Assembly: GCA_946628415.1 (NCBI GenBank)
Contig: CAMOWK010000002.1
Location: forward strand, 158,021 to 222,020
Direction of reading: 5' to 3'
Length of the DNA: 64,000 bases
Origin: an uncultured Lachnospiraceae bacterium
GTDB taxonomy: Bacteria > Bacillota > Clostridia > Lachnospirales > Lachnospiraceae
In this document: piece after piece, positions 42,725-51,591 of the stretch
Numbering within the stretch: position 1 is the first letter of the stretch
Layout: every line of letters begins with the position of its first letter
Made by a program: the position numbers and the translations under genes
The notes under the pieces: generated by a model
What the model saw: the letters and a program-made list of their open reading frames with translations, nothing else
Told to the model about the DNA's origin: nothing
Database searches by the model: none

Positions 42725-45700
42725 TTGGCTGTCGACCAAAGAGAAGCGCTTATTGCGGCTGTTAGGGCACAAGTTGAGAAGGAAAAGGCCGAGAAAGCTG
42801 CAAAGCTGAAGAAAGAACAGGAAGCAATGCAACTTGCCGGGGGAGGCAAGAAGAATGAGTCCTCAAATGAGAAGCCTAAATTCAAAACGCTTTCCGAAGA
42901 AGATCTTAAGAGAATTGAAGAGAAGAAGAGAAGAAAGCGTGCAGCTGAACTGGGAATTCCGTATGAGGAGTTAGAAGGAGAACATAAAGAAGAGACTGCA
43001 TCAGGTGTTGGCGAAACGAAGAAAGAAGGTGCATCTGAAGGTCTTGGCGGTGGCCTCGGCGGAGGTCTGGGTGGAGCCGGACTTGGCGGTGGCCTTGGTT
43101 CTGATGTCAAGTCAGAAGGTGGTCTTGGTTCTACACCTACAGGTGGCCTTGGAATTAATCTCGAACCTGAAAAAGCTGATGATAGCAGTAAGAAGGTTAA
43201 GATTGTTGGGGAAATTAAGGAAGAAGGTTCAGGTGTCAAGGTTGATGCTAACGGTAATAAGACCATCAGTGGATCAGATTCCAAGTGGGTAAGCACTGAA
43301 GAAGATAAGAAGATAGATGAACTTGACAGTATTCTTCCTCAGAACAGATTTACTCCGACAAATGATGTTAATTCCATGTATGATATTGATGACGAGGATT
43401 CTGCATTTGACGCACAGGCACAGAAGATTTCAGATGAAACTCCTGATGAACCTGAGGTGAAAGAGGAAGAAGCCGGCGATCCGGAGACAGAAGTTCTTAC
43501 AAACGATAAGTCTCATAGAAAGACTGAAGCAAAGGGTATGAGCCGTGCTGATGAAGAGAGACGCCGTATAGAGGCTGCAAGAGCTAAGGCTCGTGCAAAA
43601 GCTCAGGAAGAGCGTGAGAAAGAACTTGCTGAGGAAAAGGCTGCTGAAGAGGCTGAAAGAAAGGCAGAAGAAGAAAAGAGAAAGGCTGAAGAAGAAGCTA
43701 GGAAGAAGGCTGAAGAGGAAGCTAAGAAGAAGGCTGAGGAAGAAGCTAAGAAACGTGCTGAAGAAGAAGCCAGAAGAAAAGAGCTTCAGGAGAAGAAGGC
43801 TAAGGCTGCCAAGGAAGCAAGAAAGAAAGCGGCAGAAGCAGCTAAGAAGAAAGCTATAGATGAGGCCGAAGCTGCAGTAAATAAGGCTAAGCAGGCTCTT
43901 CTTGATAAGGAAAATGAATTAAAACTAAGTAAAGAAAAGGCTGATGCAGCTCTTAAGGAATCGAATGATTCAAAATCAAAGCTTGATGCTGCTAATAAAG
44001 CTGTTGAAGAACTTAAGGCTTCACTTAGTGCAAAAGAAGAGGAAGATAAGAAGGCTGTCCTTGATGCTAAAGAAGCTGAGAAGAATGCTGAGGCAAAGAA
44101 GGAAGCTGATGCTGCTAAGGCAAAGGAAGATACTCTTGCTATGATAGCAGCTGCAGCAGATGCAGATGCCAAGCTTGATGAAGAAGAAAACTTAAAGGCA
44201 GAAAAAGCAATAGCAGACATCGAGAACGAAGAAAAAGAACTCGAAGCTAAGGAAAGTGAAGCTGTTAAAGCTGATGAGAGCAGCATTTCTGAAATTGATG
44301 CCAGTGCAGCAAAAGAAAAGTCAAGTATTGAAGCTAAGATCAGTGAAGCTAAGGAAAGACTTGGCTCTGCAGAAGAAAGAGCAAGAAGTATTACTGATGC
44401 GCTCGAAGCTGCAAAGGGCAAGAAGGCTGAGTCTCTTGATCTTGTAAGTTCCATAACAAATGCTATCAAAGGTATAGCAGATAAATTCGAGGCTGATTCA
44501 GCTGCTGTTAAGGCTGATATGAAGAAGCTTGATGCTGATTTTGAGGCTTCTCTTGAAAAAGCGGCTGGCGAGTATGATGCTAAATGCGCTGAGAGCAGAA
44601 ATGTAATAGAAAAGGCAAAAGCTGATGCAGAGAATGCAGAAGCGAGAATAAGTGAGGCTAAGGCTGCTATAGCAAAAGCTGAACAGGATATTGCTGATGC
44701 TGAAAAAGTTATAGCTGATTCCAAGAATGCTGTATCAGAGCATGAGACTCTTCTTACAAAATTAAAGGCTGATGCTGATGCTGACGTAGAAGCTAAGAAA
44801 GCGGCTCATGAGAAAGATACTGCAGCTCTTTCAGATAAGCTCACAAAGCTTTCCGGCGATATGGAAGCTTCTAAGACAGAGAAAAATGAGGAGCTTGCAA
44901 AGGCAGAGAAAGATGCTGCTGAATTCCAGGATGCTATCGAGAAGAGTGAGAAGCTTATAGCAGATACTAATTCAGCTATAGAGGCAGACAGAGCTCTTGT
45001 TTCAGAAGAGGAAGCAAAAATTGGTAAGATAGATTCGGATGCAGCTGCTAAGAAGGCAGAAGTAGAAAAGGCTGCAAAGGGAAGAAAAGTTGCATTTGAT
45101 GATGTTATTAATAATAAGAAGGAAGCTAAGGATAAGCTCCGTGCAGGCGTAAAGGCAGCCATTTCTGCAAGAACAGCCAAGAGAGTTGCTAACGAGAATA
45201 AGCTCAAGGCTGAACTTGAGAATAAGCTTAAGGCTATTCAGGAACTTAAAGAGAATTTTGTTGAGCTTGCTGAGAAGAAAGCTGAAGAAAATGCAAAGAA
45301 GAGATCTGCTGAAATTGCTGAAAAAGAAAAAGAAGCAGAAGAAGTTGGAAAGAATATTGAAAAGCTTGCCAAAGCAGCAGAGTTTGCCAAGGCTGAGAGC
45401 ATTATAGCTGAGAAGAATGTTGAAGATGCCAAGAGGGCTATAGAAGAAGCAGAGAAGAAGCTTGAAGAAGCCAAGGCTATGGAAATCGATCTGTCACAGA
45501 TTGATGAGGAAGGTGGACTTCCGGCTACTGCAATATATCTTAAGAAATATACTCAGCTTTCAATAAGTGAAGATGATCAAATCGTTGATACATTTAATGA
45601 CATAACCATTGAGCCTGACAAGCCAAAGAATATTGTTGTACTTGGTATGCATGGTTTCGGTTCTATGTGTATAGGTGAAGATTTCGGTCGTACATTCTAT

Positions 45701-46219
45701 GAGAATGGAATCATCAAGGCTAAGACTATAGCTAAGATAAGGGCGCAGGCTCTTAATAAGATGAATGACAAGGCTAAGTTTGAAGAGAACATGAACAAGC
45801 TTGCAGGCGGTACTCTTGTTATCGAGAATGGTGGGCTTCTCCTTCCTGAAAAACTTGAAAAACTTGTTGAGCTTTCCAGACCGGACAAAAATGATTTTGT
45901 TATAATAATAACCGGTGAGGTTGATTCCCTTACAAAGCTCTTTGACAGCTGCAAGTCTGTAAATGATGACTTTACACATCTTATTCAGATGCATAAGATT
46001 ACCAATGAAGACATGGCAAGTATCGCTGTTGGATACATGGATGAGAAGGGTTACAAGATGGCTGAAACAGTTCTCGGTAAGCTGAGTAACATCCTTATAG
46101 CTATGGAACTTGGTAACATCGACAGACTTCTTAAGACCATTGATGTGGCTATGGAGAAGTGCGATGCGAGAGAAGGTGCTTCAGGCACAAAACTTCTTCT
46201 TCCGGATGACTTTGATTAA
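42725..46219 (+). CDS. Giant coiled-coil protein with C-terminal degenerate CbbX-type AAA+ domain
   Basis: 1164 residues. Order: basic helical start, a glycine-rich stretch (about 105-145, GLGGGLGGGLGG), an acidic linker, an alanine/glutamate/lysine coiled coil from about 265 to 930, and a globular C-terminus. That end aligns by eye with the CbbX/CfqX branch of AAA+: NIVVLGMHGFGSMCIGEDFGRTFYENGIIK fits the Walker A segment but reads GMHGFGSM (974-981) without the Lys, and GGTLVIEN (1028-1035) replaces the Walker B acidic pair by EN. It should not hydrolyse ATP. The start is a TTG at 42725, 8 bases behind AAGGAGG. Function unknown; scaffold-like. Confidence 0.8.
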   Translation: MAVDQREALIAAVRAQVEKEKAEKAAKLKKEQEAMQLAGGGKKNESSNEKPKFKTLSEEDLKRIEEKKRRKRAAELGIPYEELEGEHKEETASGVGETKKEGASEGLGGGLGGGLGGAGLGGGLGSDVKSEGGLGSTPTGGLGINLEPEKADDSSKKVKIVGEIKEEGSGVKVDANGNKTISGSDSKWVSTEEDKKIDELDSILPQNRFTPTNDVNSMYDIDDEDSAFDAQAQKISDETPDEPEVKEEEAGDPETEVLTNDKSHRKTEAKGMSRADEERRRIEAARAKARAKAQEEREKELAEEKAAEEAERKAEEEKRKAEEEARKKAEEEAKKKAEEEAKKRAEEEARRKELQEKKAKAAKEARKKAAEAAKKKAIDEAEAAVNKAKQALLDKENELKLSKEKADAALKESNDSKSKLDAANKAVEELKASLSAKEEEDKKAVLDAKEAEKNAEAKKEADAAKAKEDTLAMIAAAADADAKLDEEENLKAEKAIADIENEEKELEAKESEAVKADESSISEIDASAAKEKSSIEAKISEAKERLGSAEERARSITDALEAAKGKKAESLDLVSSITNAIKGIADKFEADSAAVKADMKKLDADFEASLEKAAGEYDAKCAESRNVIEKAKADAENAEARISEAKAAIAKAEQDIADAEKVIADSKNAVSEHETLLTKLKADADADVEAKKAAHEKDTAALSDKLTKLSGDMEASKTEKNEELAKAEKDAAEFQDAIEKSEKLIADTNSAIEADRALVSEEEAKIGKIDSDAAAKKAEVEKAAKGRKVAFDDVINNKKEAKDKLRAGVKAAISARTAKRVANENKLKAELENKLKAIQELKENFVELAEKKAEENAKKRSAEIAEKEKEAEEVGKNIEKLAKAAEFAKAESIIAEKNVEDAKRAIEEAEKKLEEAKAMEIDLSQIDEEGGLPATAIYLKKYTQLSISEDDQIVDTFNDITIEPDKPKNIVVLGMHGFGSMCIGEDFGRTFYENGIIKAKTIAKIRAQALNKMNDKAKFEENMNKLAGGTLVIENGGLLLPEKLEKLVELSRPDKNDFVIIITGEVDSLTKLFDSCKSVNDDFTHLIQMHKITNEDMASIAVGYMDEKGYKMAETVLGKLSNILIAMELGNIDRLLKTIDVAMEKCDAREGASGTKLLLPDDFD

Positions 46220-46260
46220 TTCACGGAAAAGATGATAATATTTTAAAAATGTAATGCTTA

Positions 46261-46312
46261 AAAGTGGTATCGGTGTTATAATTCTACATGCTTCACCGAT
46301 ACCACTTTTTTT
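46261..46312 (+). terminator. Terminator hairpin just before the MreB-like gene, with a promoter in its loop
   Basis: AAAGTGGTATCGGTG (46261-46275), an 18-base loop, CACCGATACCACTTT (46294-46308), then T residues to 46312; a 15-base perfect stem. The ribosome site of the next gene begins 3 bases later. The loop contains TGTTATAAT (46274-46282), an extended -10 element. Confidence 0.88.
46274..46282 (+). promoter_or_regulatory. Extended -10 promoter inside the terminator loop
   Basis: TGT-TATAAT with no good -35. It would start transcripts near 46289, after the 5' arm of the terminator, so they could not form the terminator and would read into the MreB-like gene. Confidence 0.5.
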
Positions 46313-46327
46313 ACGGAGGAAAATGTT

Positions 46328-47329
46328 TTGTATCGTATAGATATTGGTATAGATCTGGGAACTTCAAATACTAGGGTTTTTATGCGTGACAAGGGTATAG
46401 TTATTAATCAGCCATCTGTAATCGCATATGATAAGAAAACCAAAAAGATTGAAGCTGTCGGAACTAAAGCAAAACGTATGATAGGAAAAACTACTGAGAA
46501 TACTATAGTAGAAAGACCTGTAAAACACAGCGTTATTTCCAATTACACTCTTACAGAAAGAATGATAAAAGCTTTTATAAAAAATGCCCTAAGCAGAAGA
46601 AGGATATGGGGAAGACCAAATATCTGCGTTACGATTCCGTGCGGAATTACTGAGGTTGAAAAGAAAGCTGTTATGGATGCAGTGCTGCGTACAGGAGCCA
46701 GGACGGTTTATCTTCTTGAAAGACCGCTTGCCGGAGCAATCGGTGCGGGTATAGATATATTCGAAACTTCCGGGCATATGGTGGTTGATATAGGCGGTGG
46801 AACCACTGAGATTTCTGTCATTTCATCTGGTGGGATTTCGGAAGTGAGGACGCTTAAATTCGGTGGAGATGATTTTACCGAGGCTCTTATAAGATATGTA
46901 AGGAGAAGATATAATGTTGAACTTGGTGAGGTTTCAGCCGAGGATTCCAAGATAGACGGCGCTTCGCTTGCATATACAAATGAGGCGGATACATTTGAGA
47001 TTAGAGGTAAAAATCTTCTTAACGGACTTCCTGTTAAACTTGATATTACTACCAATGAAACAGTCCCTATCTTTGCTGAAACAGGAACTGTTATAACAGA
47101 TGCTATAGCATCCGTGCTTGATGTAACGGAGCCGGAGCTTGTGTCCGATATAACTAAAGAAGGGATTCTTATAGCCGGAGGTGGAAGTTTACTCCCCGGA
47201 CTTTCGAGATTTATCGGTGATAAAACAGGGCTTAAGGTAATAACAGGAGATAATCCGGGAGACTATGTCGTTCTTGGTGCCGGATCGGCAGGAGAATACA
47301 TTACTATAGAGGATAGTATCCGTAAATGA
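46328..47329 (+). CDS. MreB/Mbl-like bacterial actin, orphan
   Basis: 333 residues. The actin-fold ATP-binding motifs are present: phosphate 1 GIDLGTSNTRVF, connect 1 ERPLAGAIGAGIDI, phosphate 2 VVDIGGGTTEISVIS and adenosine ILIAGGGSLLPGLS. RPNICVTIPCGITEVEKKAVMDA is a clear MreB/Mbl pattern. MreB proteins form membrane-bound filaments that guide wall synthesis. Differences: connect 1 has ERP where MreB has EEP, the N-terminus is basic, and no mreC or mreD follows. The start is a TTG at 46328, 8 bases after GGAGG. It follows the coiled-coil protein gene across a terminator; thl follows. Confidence 0.88.
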   Translation: MYRIDIGIDLGTSNTRVFMRDKGIVINQPSVIAYDKKTKKIEAVGTKAKRMIGKTTENTIVERPVKHSVISNYTLTERMIKAFIKNALSRRRIWGRPNICVTIPCGITEVEKKAVMDAVLRTGARTVYLLERPLAGAIGAGIDIFETSGHMVVDIGGGTTEISVISSGGISEVRTLKFGGDDFTEALIRYVRRRYNVELGEVSAEDSKIDGASLAYTNEADTFEIRGKNLLNGLPVKLDITTNETVPIFAETGTVITDAIASVLDVTEPELVSDITKEGILIAGGGSLLPGLSRFIGDKTGLKVITGDNPGDYVVLGAGSAGEYITIEDSIRK

Positions 47330-47333
47330 TTTA

Positions 47334-47362
47334 TTGTGTTTAGTTTTATTTTATGTTATGAT
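47334..47362 (+). promoter_or_regulatory. Promoter for the butyrate cluster
   Basis: TTGTGT (47334-47339), a 17-base spacer and TATGAT (47357-47362), preceded by TGT. The leader is about 75 bases. Confidence 0.65.
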
Positions 47363-47443
47363 ACCAAAGACTGATGTTTTGATATTAATTTCGGACTGTT
47401 TAATTCAAAATATTATTAAAATTTAAGAACGGAGGATTCTAAT

Positions 47444-48640
47444 ATGTCAAGAAATGTAGTTATTGCAAGTGCTTGTCGTACAGCTATCGGAACCATGGGA
47501 GGAAGTCTTTCGACTACACCTACAGCAAATCTTGGTGCTATTGTAATTAAAGAGGCAGTTGAGAGAGCAGGTATCGATCCTAAGTCTGTAGATCAGGTTT
47601 ATATGGGTTGCGTTATCCAGGCCGGTCTCGGACAGAATGTAGCAAGACAGGCTTCAATCAAAGCCGGACTTCCTATTGAGACACCTGCAGTTACAATCAA
47701 CGTAGTTTGTGGTTCAGGTCTTAACTGTGTAAACATGGCTGCTCAGATGATTCAGGCAGGCGATGCAGATATCGTTGTTGCAGGTGGTATGGAGAATATG
47801 TCAATGGCTCCTTACGCTATACCTCAGGGACGTTATGGCTACAGAATGACATGGCCAAGCCAGAGTCAGGGTGCCCTTGTAGATACTATGGTTAATGATG
47901 CTCTTTGGGATGCATTTAATGACTATCATATGATCAAGACAGCTGACAATATTGCTGAGCAGTGGGGACTTACAAGAGAAGAGCTTGATGAGTTCGCAGC
48001 AAACAGCCAGCAGAAGGCTTGCAAAGCTCGTGCAGAAGGTGCATTCAAGAGAGAGATTGTTCCTGTAGAAGTTAAGAAGAAGAAAGAAACAATCATCTTC
48101 GATACTGATGAGGGACCACGTGAGGGAATCACAGCTGAAGGACTTTCACGCATGAGAACTATCAATCCTGATGGATATGTTACAGCAGGTAATGCTTCAG
48201 GTATCAATGACGGTGCAGCAGCACTTGTTATTATGTCAGAAGATAAGGCTAAGGAACTTGGCATTAAGCCTATGGCAAGATTTGTTGCAGGCGCTCTTGC
48301 AGGTGTTGCACCTGAAATTATGGGTATCGGTCCTGTTGCTGCTACAAAGAAGGCTATGGCTAAGTGTGATTACAAGATCGAAGACTTCGATGTTATCGAG
48401 GCAAATGAAGCATTTGCTGCTCAGTCAGTTGCAGTAGGTAAGGATCTTGGAATTGATGTTGCAAAACAGCTTAATCCACGTGGTGGAGCTATCGCCCTCG
48501 GACATCCTGTTGGAGCTTCAGGAGCTCGTATCCTTGTTACTCTTCTCCATGAGATGGAGGATATGGACTTAAAGAAAGGTCTGGCAACACTTTGTATCGG
48601 TGGTGGTATGGGTTGTGCTACTATCGTTGAGAGAGACTAA
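47444..48640 (+). CDS. thl: Acetyl-CoA acetyltransferase (thiolase)
   Basis: 398 residues. Condenses two acetyl-CoA to acetoacetyl-CoA, the first step of butyrate synthesis. Catalytic residues are C89 in [13 protein letters not shown]354 in LGHPVGASG and C384 in [18 protein letters not shown] precedes the ATG. First gene of thl-crt-hbd-bcd-etfB-etfA, the order of Butyrivibrio and Roseburia. Codon choice is strongly optimal, as in highly expressed genes. Confidence 0.97.
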   Translation: MSRNVVIASACRTAIGTMGGSLSTTPTANLGAIVIKEAVERAGIDPKSVDQVYMGCVIQAGLGQNVARQASIKAGLPIETPAVTINVVCGSGLNCVNMAAQMIQAGDADIVVAGGMENMSMAPYAIPQGRYGYRMTWPSQSQGALVDTMVNDALWDAFNDYHMIKTADNIAEQWGLTREELDEFAANSQQKACKARAEGAFKREIVPVEVKKKKETIIFDTDEGPREGITAEGLSRMRTINPDGYVTAGNASGINDGAAALVIMSEDKAKELGIKPMARFVAGALAGVAPEIMGIGPVAATKKAMAKCDYKIEDFDVIEANEAFAAQSVAVGKDLGIDVAKQLNPRGGAIALGHPVGASGARILVTLLHEMEDMDLKKGLATLCIGGGMGCATIVERD

Positions 48641-48655
48641 TTAAGGAGAAATGAA

Positions 48656-49453
48656 ATGGCAGAATTCGTAACATATGAAGAACTTGGTGCAGTTGGTATT
48701 ATCACTATCAACCGTCCAAAGGCTTTAAATGCACTCAACAGTCAGGTTCTTACAGAGATAGAAGAGGCATTTGATAATGTTAATTTAGAGAGTGTAAGAG
48801 CACTTATACTTACAGGTGCAGGAGACAAGTCATTTGTTGCAGGTGCAGATATTGGAGAAATGTCAACACTTACCAAGGCTGAGGGTGAAGCTTTCGGCAA
48901 GAAGGGTAATGACATTTTCAGAAAGATTGAGACTTTCCCGATTCCTGTAATAGCTGCAGTTAATGGATTTGCTCTTGGCGGCGGATGTGAGTTATCTATG
49001 AGCTGTGACATCAGAATCTGTTCTGATAATGCTGTATTTGGTCAGCCTGAGGTTGGCCTTGGAATCACACCGGGATTTGGTGGTACACAGAGACTTGCAA
49101 GAACAGTAGGAGTTGGTATTGCTAAGGAACTTATTTATTCAGCTAGAAACATAAAAGCTGAAGAAGCTAAAGCAATCGGTCTTGTTAATGCAGTTTATGC
49201 TCCGGAAGAGCTTATACCTGCAGCTAAAAAGCTTGCTGAAAGAATTGCTATGCAGGCACCTATTGCTGTTCGTAACTGCAAGAAAGCTATCAATGAAGGA
49301 CTTGATGCAGCTATGGATGATGCTATTGTTATCGAAGAGAAGCTTTTCGGTGACTGCTTTGAGTCGTATGACCAAAAAGAAGGCATGGCTAATTTCCTTC
49401 GTAAAAAGGATGATCCTGCAAAGGTTAAGGTTGTTGCTTTCCAGAACAAGTAG
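48656..49453 (+). CDS. crt: 3-hydroxybutyryl-CoA dehydratase (crotonase)
   Basis: 265 residues. Removes water from 3-hydroxybutyryl-CoA to give crotonyl-CoA. The crotonase fold is shown by NRPKALNALN, the oxyanion-hole residues in FVAGADIGEM, and GFALGGGCELSMSCDIRICSDNAVFGQPEVGLGITPGFGGTQRL with both catalytic Glu positions. TTAAGGAGAAATGAA precedes the ATG, 15 bases after thl. A hairpin follows before hbd. Confidence 0.96.
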   Translation: MAEFVTYEELGAVGIITINRPKALNALNSQVLTEIEEAFDNVNLESVRALILTGAGDKSFVAGADIGEMSTLTKAEGEAFGKKGNDIFRKIETFPIPVIAAVNGFALGGGCELSMSCDIRICSDNAVFGQPEVGLGITPGFGGTQRLARTVGVGIAKELIYSARNIKAEEAKAIGLVNAVYAPEELIPAAKKLAERIAMQAPIAVRNCKKAINEGLDAAMDDAIVIEEKLFGDCFESYDQKEGMANFLRKKDDPAKVKVVAFQNK

Positions 49454-49459
49454 ATTATT

Positions 49460-49495
49460 ACTTCACACATGCCGTTTTGGTATGTGTGAAGTTTT
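49460..49495 (+). terminator. Hairpin between crt and hbd
   Basis: ACTTCACACAT (49460-49470), an 11-base loop, ATGTGTGAAGT (49482-49492), then only a short TTTT. It may be a leaky terminator or an mRNA stability element within the operon. Confidence 0.55.
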
Positions 49496-49538
49496 GATGT
49501 AATTTAAACCTAAATTTATATAATAGGAGGATTTTATC

Positions 49539-50381
49539 ATGGTAGTAGGTGTTGTTGGTGCCGGAACTATGGGTTCAGGTATTGCTCAGGCTTTCGCTAT
49601 GACAGATGGCTATGAGGTTCGCCTTTGCGACATCAAGCAGGAGTTTGCTGATGGTGGAAAGGCTAAAATTGAGAAAAATATTAACTTCCTTGTTGGCAAG
49701 GAGAAAATCACAGCTGAGAAAGGTGCTGAGATTCTTGGAAAGATAAAGACTGGTCTTAAAGATATCTGTACAGACTGTGATCTCGTTATCGAGGTTGCTC
49801 CTGAATCAATGGAGATCAAGAAGGCTACATTTAAGGAACTTCAGGACATTGTTCCTGCAAATTGTAAGTTTGCTTCAAATACATCATCACTTTCTATTAC
49901 AGAGATTGGTGCCGGACTTGACAGAGAGATTATAGGAATGCATTTCTTTAATCCTGCTGACAGAATGAAGCTTGTTGAAGTTATCGCCGGTGAGAACACA
50001 AGTGATGAGTATGTTGAAGAGATTAAGAAGATTGCAACAGAAATCGGCAAAACACCTGTACAGGTTAAGGAAGCTCCGGGCTTTGTTGTTAACAGAATCC
50101 TCATTCCAATGATAAATGAAGCAGTTGGTATCTATGCTGAAGGAATCGCTTCTGTAGAAGATATCGATACAGCTATGATGCTTGGTGCATCACACCCAAT
50201 GGGACCTCTTGCTCTTGGTGATCTTGTAGGACTTGATATTGTACTTGCTATCATGGAAGTACTTCAGGCTGAAACAGGTGATTCCAAGTATCGTCCACAT
50301 CCACTTCTTCGTAAGATGGTTCGCGCTGGTAAGCTTGGACGTAAGACCGGTATCGGTTTCTATGATTATTCTAAGAAATAA
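49539..50381 (+). CDS. hbd: 3-hydroxybutyryl-CoA dehydrogenase
   Basis: 280 residues. Reduces acetoacetyl-CoA to 3-hydroxybutyryl-CoA with NAD(P)H. The Rossmann loop is [55 protein letters not shown] (active-site His) and [10 protein letters not shown] follow. AATAGGAGGATTTTATC precedes the ATG. It is 85 bases from crt, across a hairpin, so its level may differ from thl-crt. Confidence 0.97.
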   Translation: MVVGVVGAGTMGSGIAQAFAMTDGYEVRLCDIKQEFADGGKAKIEKNINFLVGKEKITAEKGAEILGKIKTGLKDICTDCDLVIEVAPESMEIKKATFKELQDIVPANCKFASNTSSLSITEIGAGLDREIIGMHFFNPADRMKLVEVIAGENTSDEYVEEIKKIATEIGKTPVQVKEAPGFVVNRILIPMINEAVGIYAEGIASVEDIDTAMMLGASHPMGPLALGDLVGLDIVLAIMEVLQAETGDSKYRPHPLLRKMVRAGKLGRKTGIGFYDYSKK

Positions 50382-50411
50382 ATTTAAATTATAAAACGGA
50401 GGAATACATTC

Positions 50412-51578
50412 ATGGATTTTTCACTTAGCAAAAAGCATGAAATGGCGAGAAGTCTTTTCAAGAGTTTCGCTGAAAATGAAGCTAAGCCTCTTGCACAGGA
50501 AATTGACGAACAGCACAGATTTCCAAGAGAGACTGTAGACAAAATGGCACAGTACGGATTCCTTGGAATTCCTGTACCAAAGGAGTATGGCGGACAGGGT
50601 TGTGATATTCTCACATATGTTATGTGTGTAGAGGAGCTTTCTAAAGTCTGCGGTACAACAGGCGTTATAGTATCAGCTCATACATCACTTTGCGTTGATC
50701 CTATTCTTACATTCGGTACTGAAGAGCAGAAGCAGAAGTATATTCCTGATCTTGCATCAGGTAAGAAACTCGGAGCTTTCGGTCTTACTGAGCCGGGTGC
50801 AGGTACTGACGCACAGGGACAGCAGACAAAGGCTGTACTTGACGGAGATGAGTGGGTTCTTAATGGATCCAAGTGTTTCATTACAAACGGTAAAGAAGCT
50901 GATGTATATATAGTAATTGCTGTTACCGGAACAGTTGAGAAGCGTGGCAGAACTATGAAAGAGATTTCTGCATTCATAGTTGAGAAAGGTACACCTGGAT
51001 TCACATTCGGTACAAAGGAAAACAAGATGGGTATCTGCGGTTCATCAACATATGAGCTTATCTTCTCAGATTGCCGTATACCAAAGGATGCACTTCTTGG
51101 AAAGCAGGGTAAGGGCTTCAATATAGCTATGCATACACTTGATGGTGGACGTATAGGTATTGCTGCTCAGGCGCTCGGTCTTGCTGAAGGTGCTCTTGAG
51201 AGAACAATCGAGTATACTAAGGAAAGAAAGCAGTTTGGTCGTTCCATAGCTCAGTTCCAGAATACTCAGTTCCAGCTTGCAGATATGGCTACTAAGGTTG
51301 AAGCAGCTAAAATGCTTGTATATAAGGCAGCTCTTACAAAGGATCAGTATACAAAAGATCATACAACATCTTACAGCGTTGAGGCAGCTCAGGCTAAGCT
51401 CTACGCAGCAGAGGTTGCTATGGAAGTAACTACTAAGGCTGTACAGCTTCACGGTGGATATGGTTACATCAAAGAATATGATGTTGAGCGTATGATGCGT
51501 GACGCTAAGATTACAGAGATTTACGAAGGAACAAGTGAAGTTCAGCGTATGGTTATCTCTGCTAACTTATTAAAGTAA
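50412..51578 (+). CDS. bcd: Butyryl-CoA dehydrogenase
   Basis: 388 residues. FAD enzyme that reduces crotonyl-CoA to butyryl-CoA; with EtfBA it passes electrons from NADH to both crotonyl-CoA and ferredoxin (electron bifurcation). Acyl-CoA dehydrogenase signatures: AFGLTEPGAGTDAQG, KCFITNG, RKQFGRSIAQFQ and HGGYGYIKEYDVERMMRDAKITEIYEGTSEVQR with the catalytic base Glu in YEGT. ACGGAGGAATAC precedes the ATG. Confidence 0.97.
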   Translation: MDFSLSKKHEMARSLFKSFAENEAKPLAQEIDEQHRFPRETVDKMAQYGFLGIPVPKEYGGQGCDILTYVMCVEELSKVCGTTGVIVSAHTSLCVDPILTFGTEEQKQKYIPDLASGKKLGAFGLTEPGAGTDAQGQQTKAVLDGDEWVLNGSKCFITNGKEADVYIVIAVTGTVEKRGRTMKEISAFIVEKGTPGFTFGTKENKMGICGSSTYELIFSDCRIPKDALLGKQGKGFNIAMHTLDGGRIGIAAQALGLAEGALERTIEYTKERKQFGRSIAQFQNTQFQLADMATKVEAAKMLVYKAALTKDQYTKDHTTSYSVEAAQAKLYAAEVAMEVTTKAVQLHGGYGYIKEYDVERMMRDAKITEIYEGTSEVQRMVISANLLK

Positions 51579-51591
51579 GGAGGGTACAAAC

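Noticed and set aside
42688..43296. Proline-rich minus-strand frame over the glycine-rich stretch
   Set aside because: Pro/Arg runs are the complement of the GLGG repeat codons; starts in the intergenic region without a ribosome site.
43786..44724. 312-residue open frame on the minus strand inside the coiled-coil gene
   Set aside because: It is a Ser/Ala-rich mirror of the repetitive Ala/Glu/Lys codons on the plus strand, with no ribosome site or recognisable fold.
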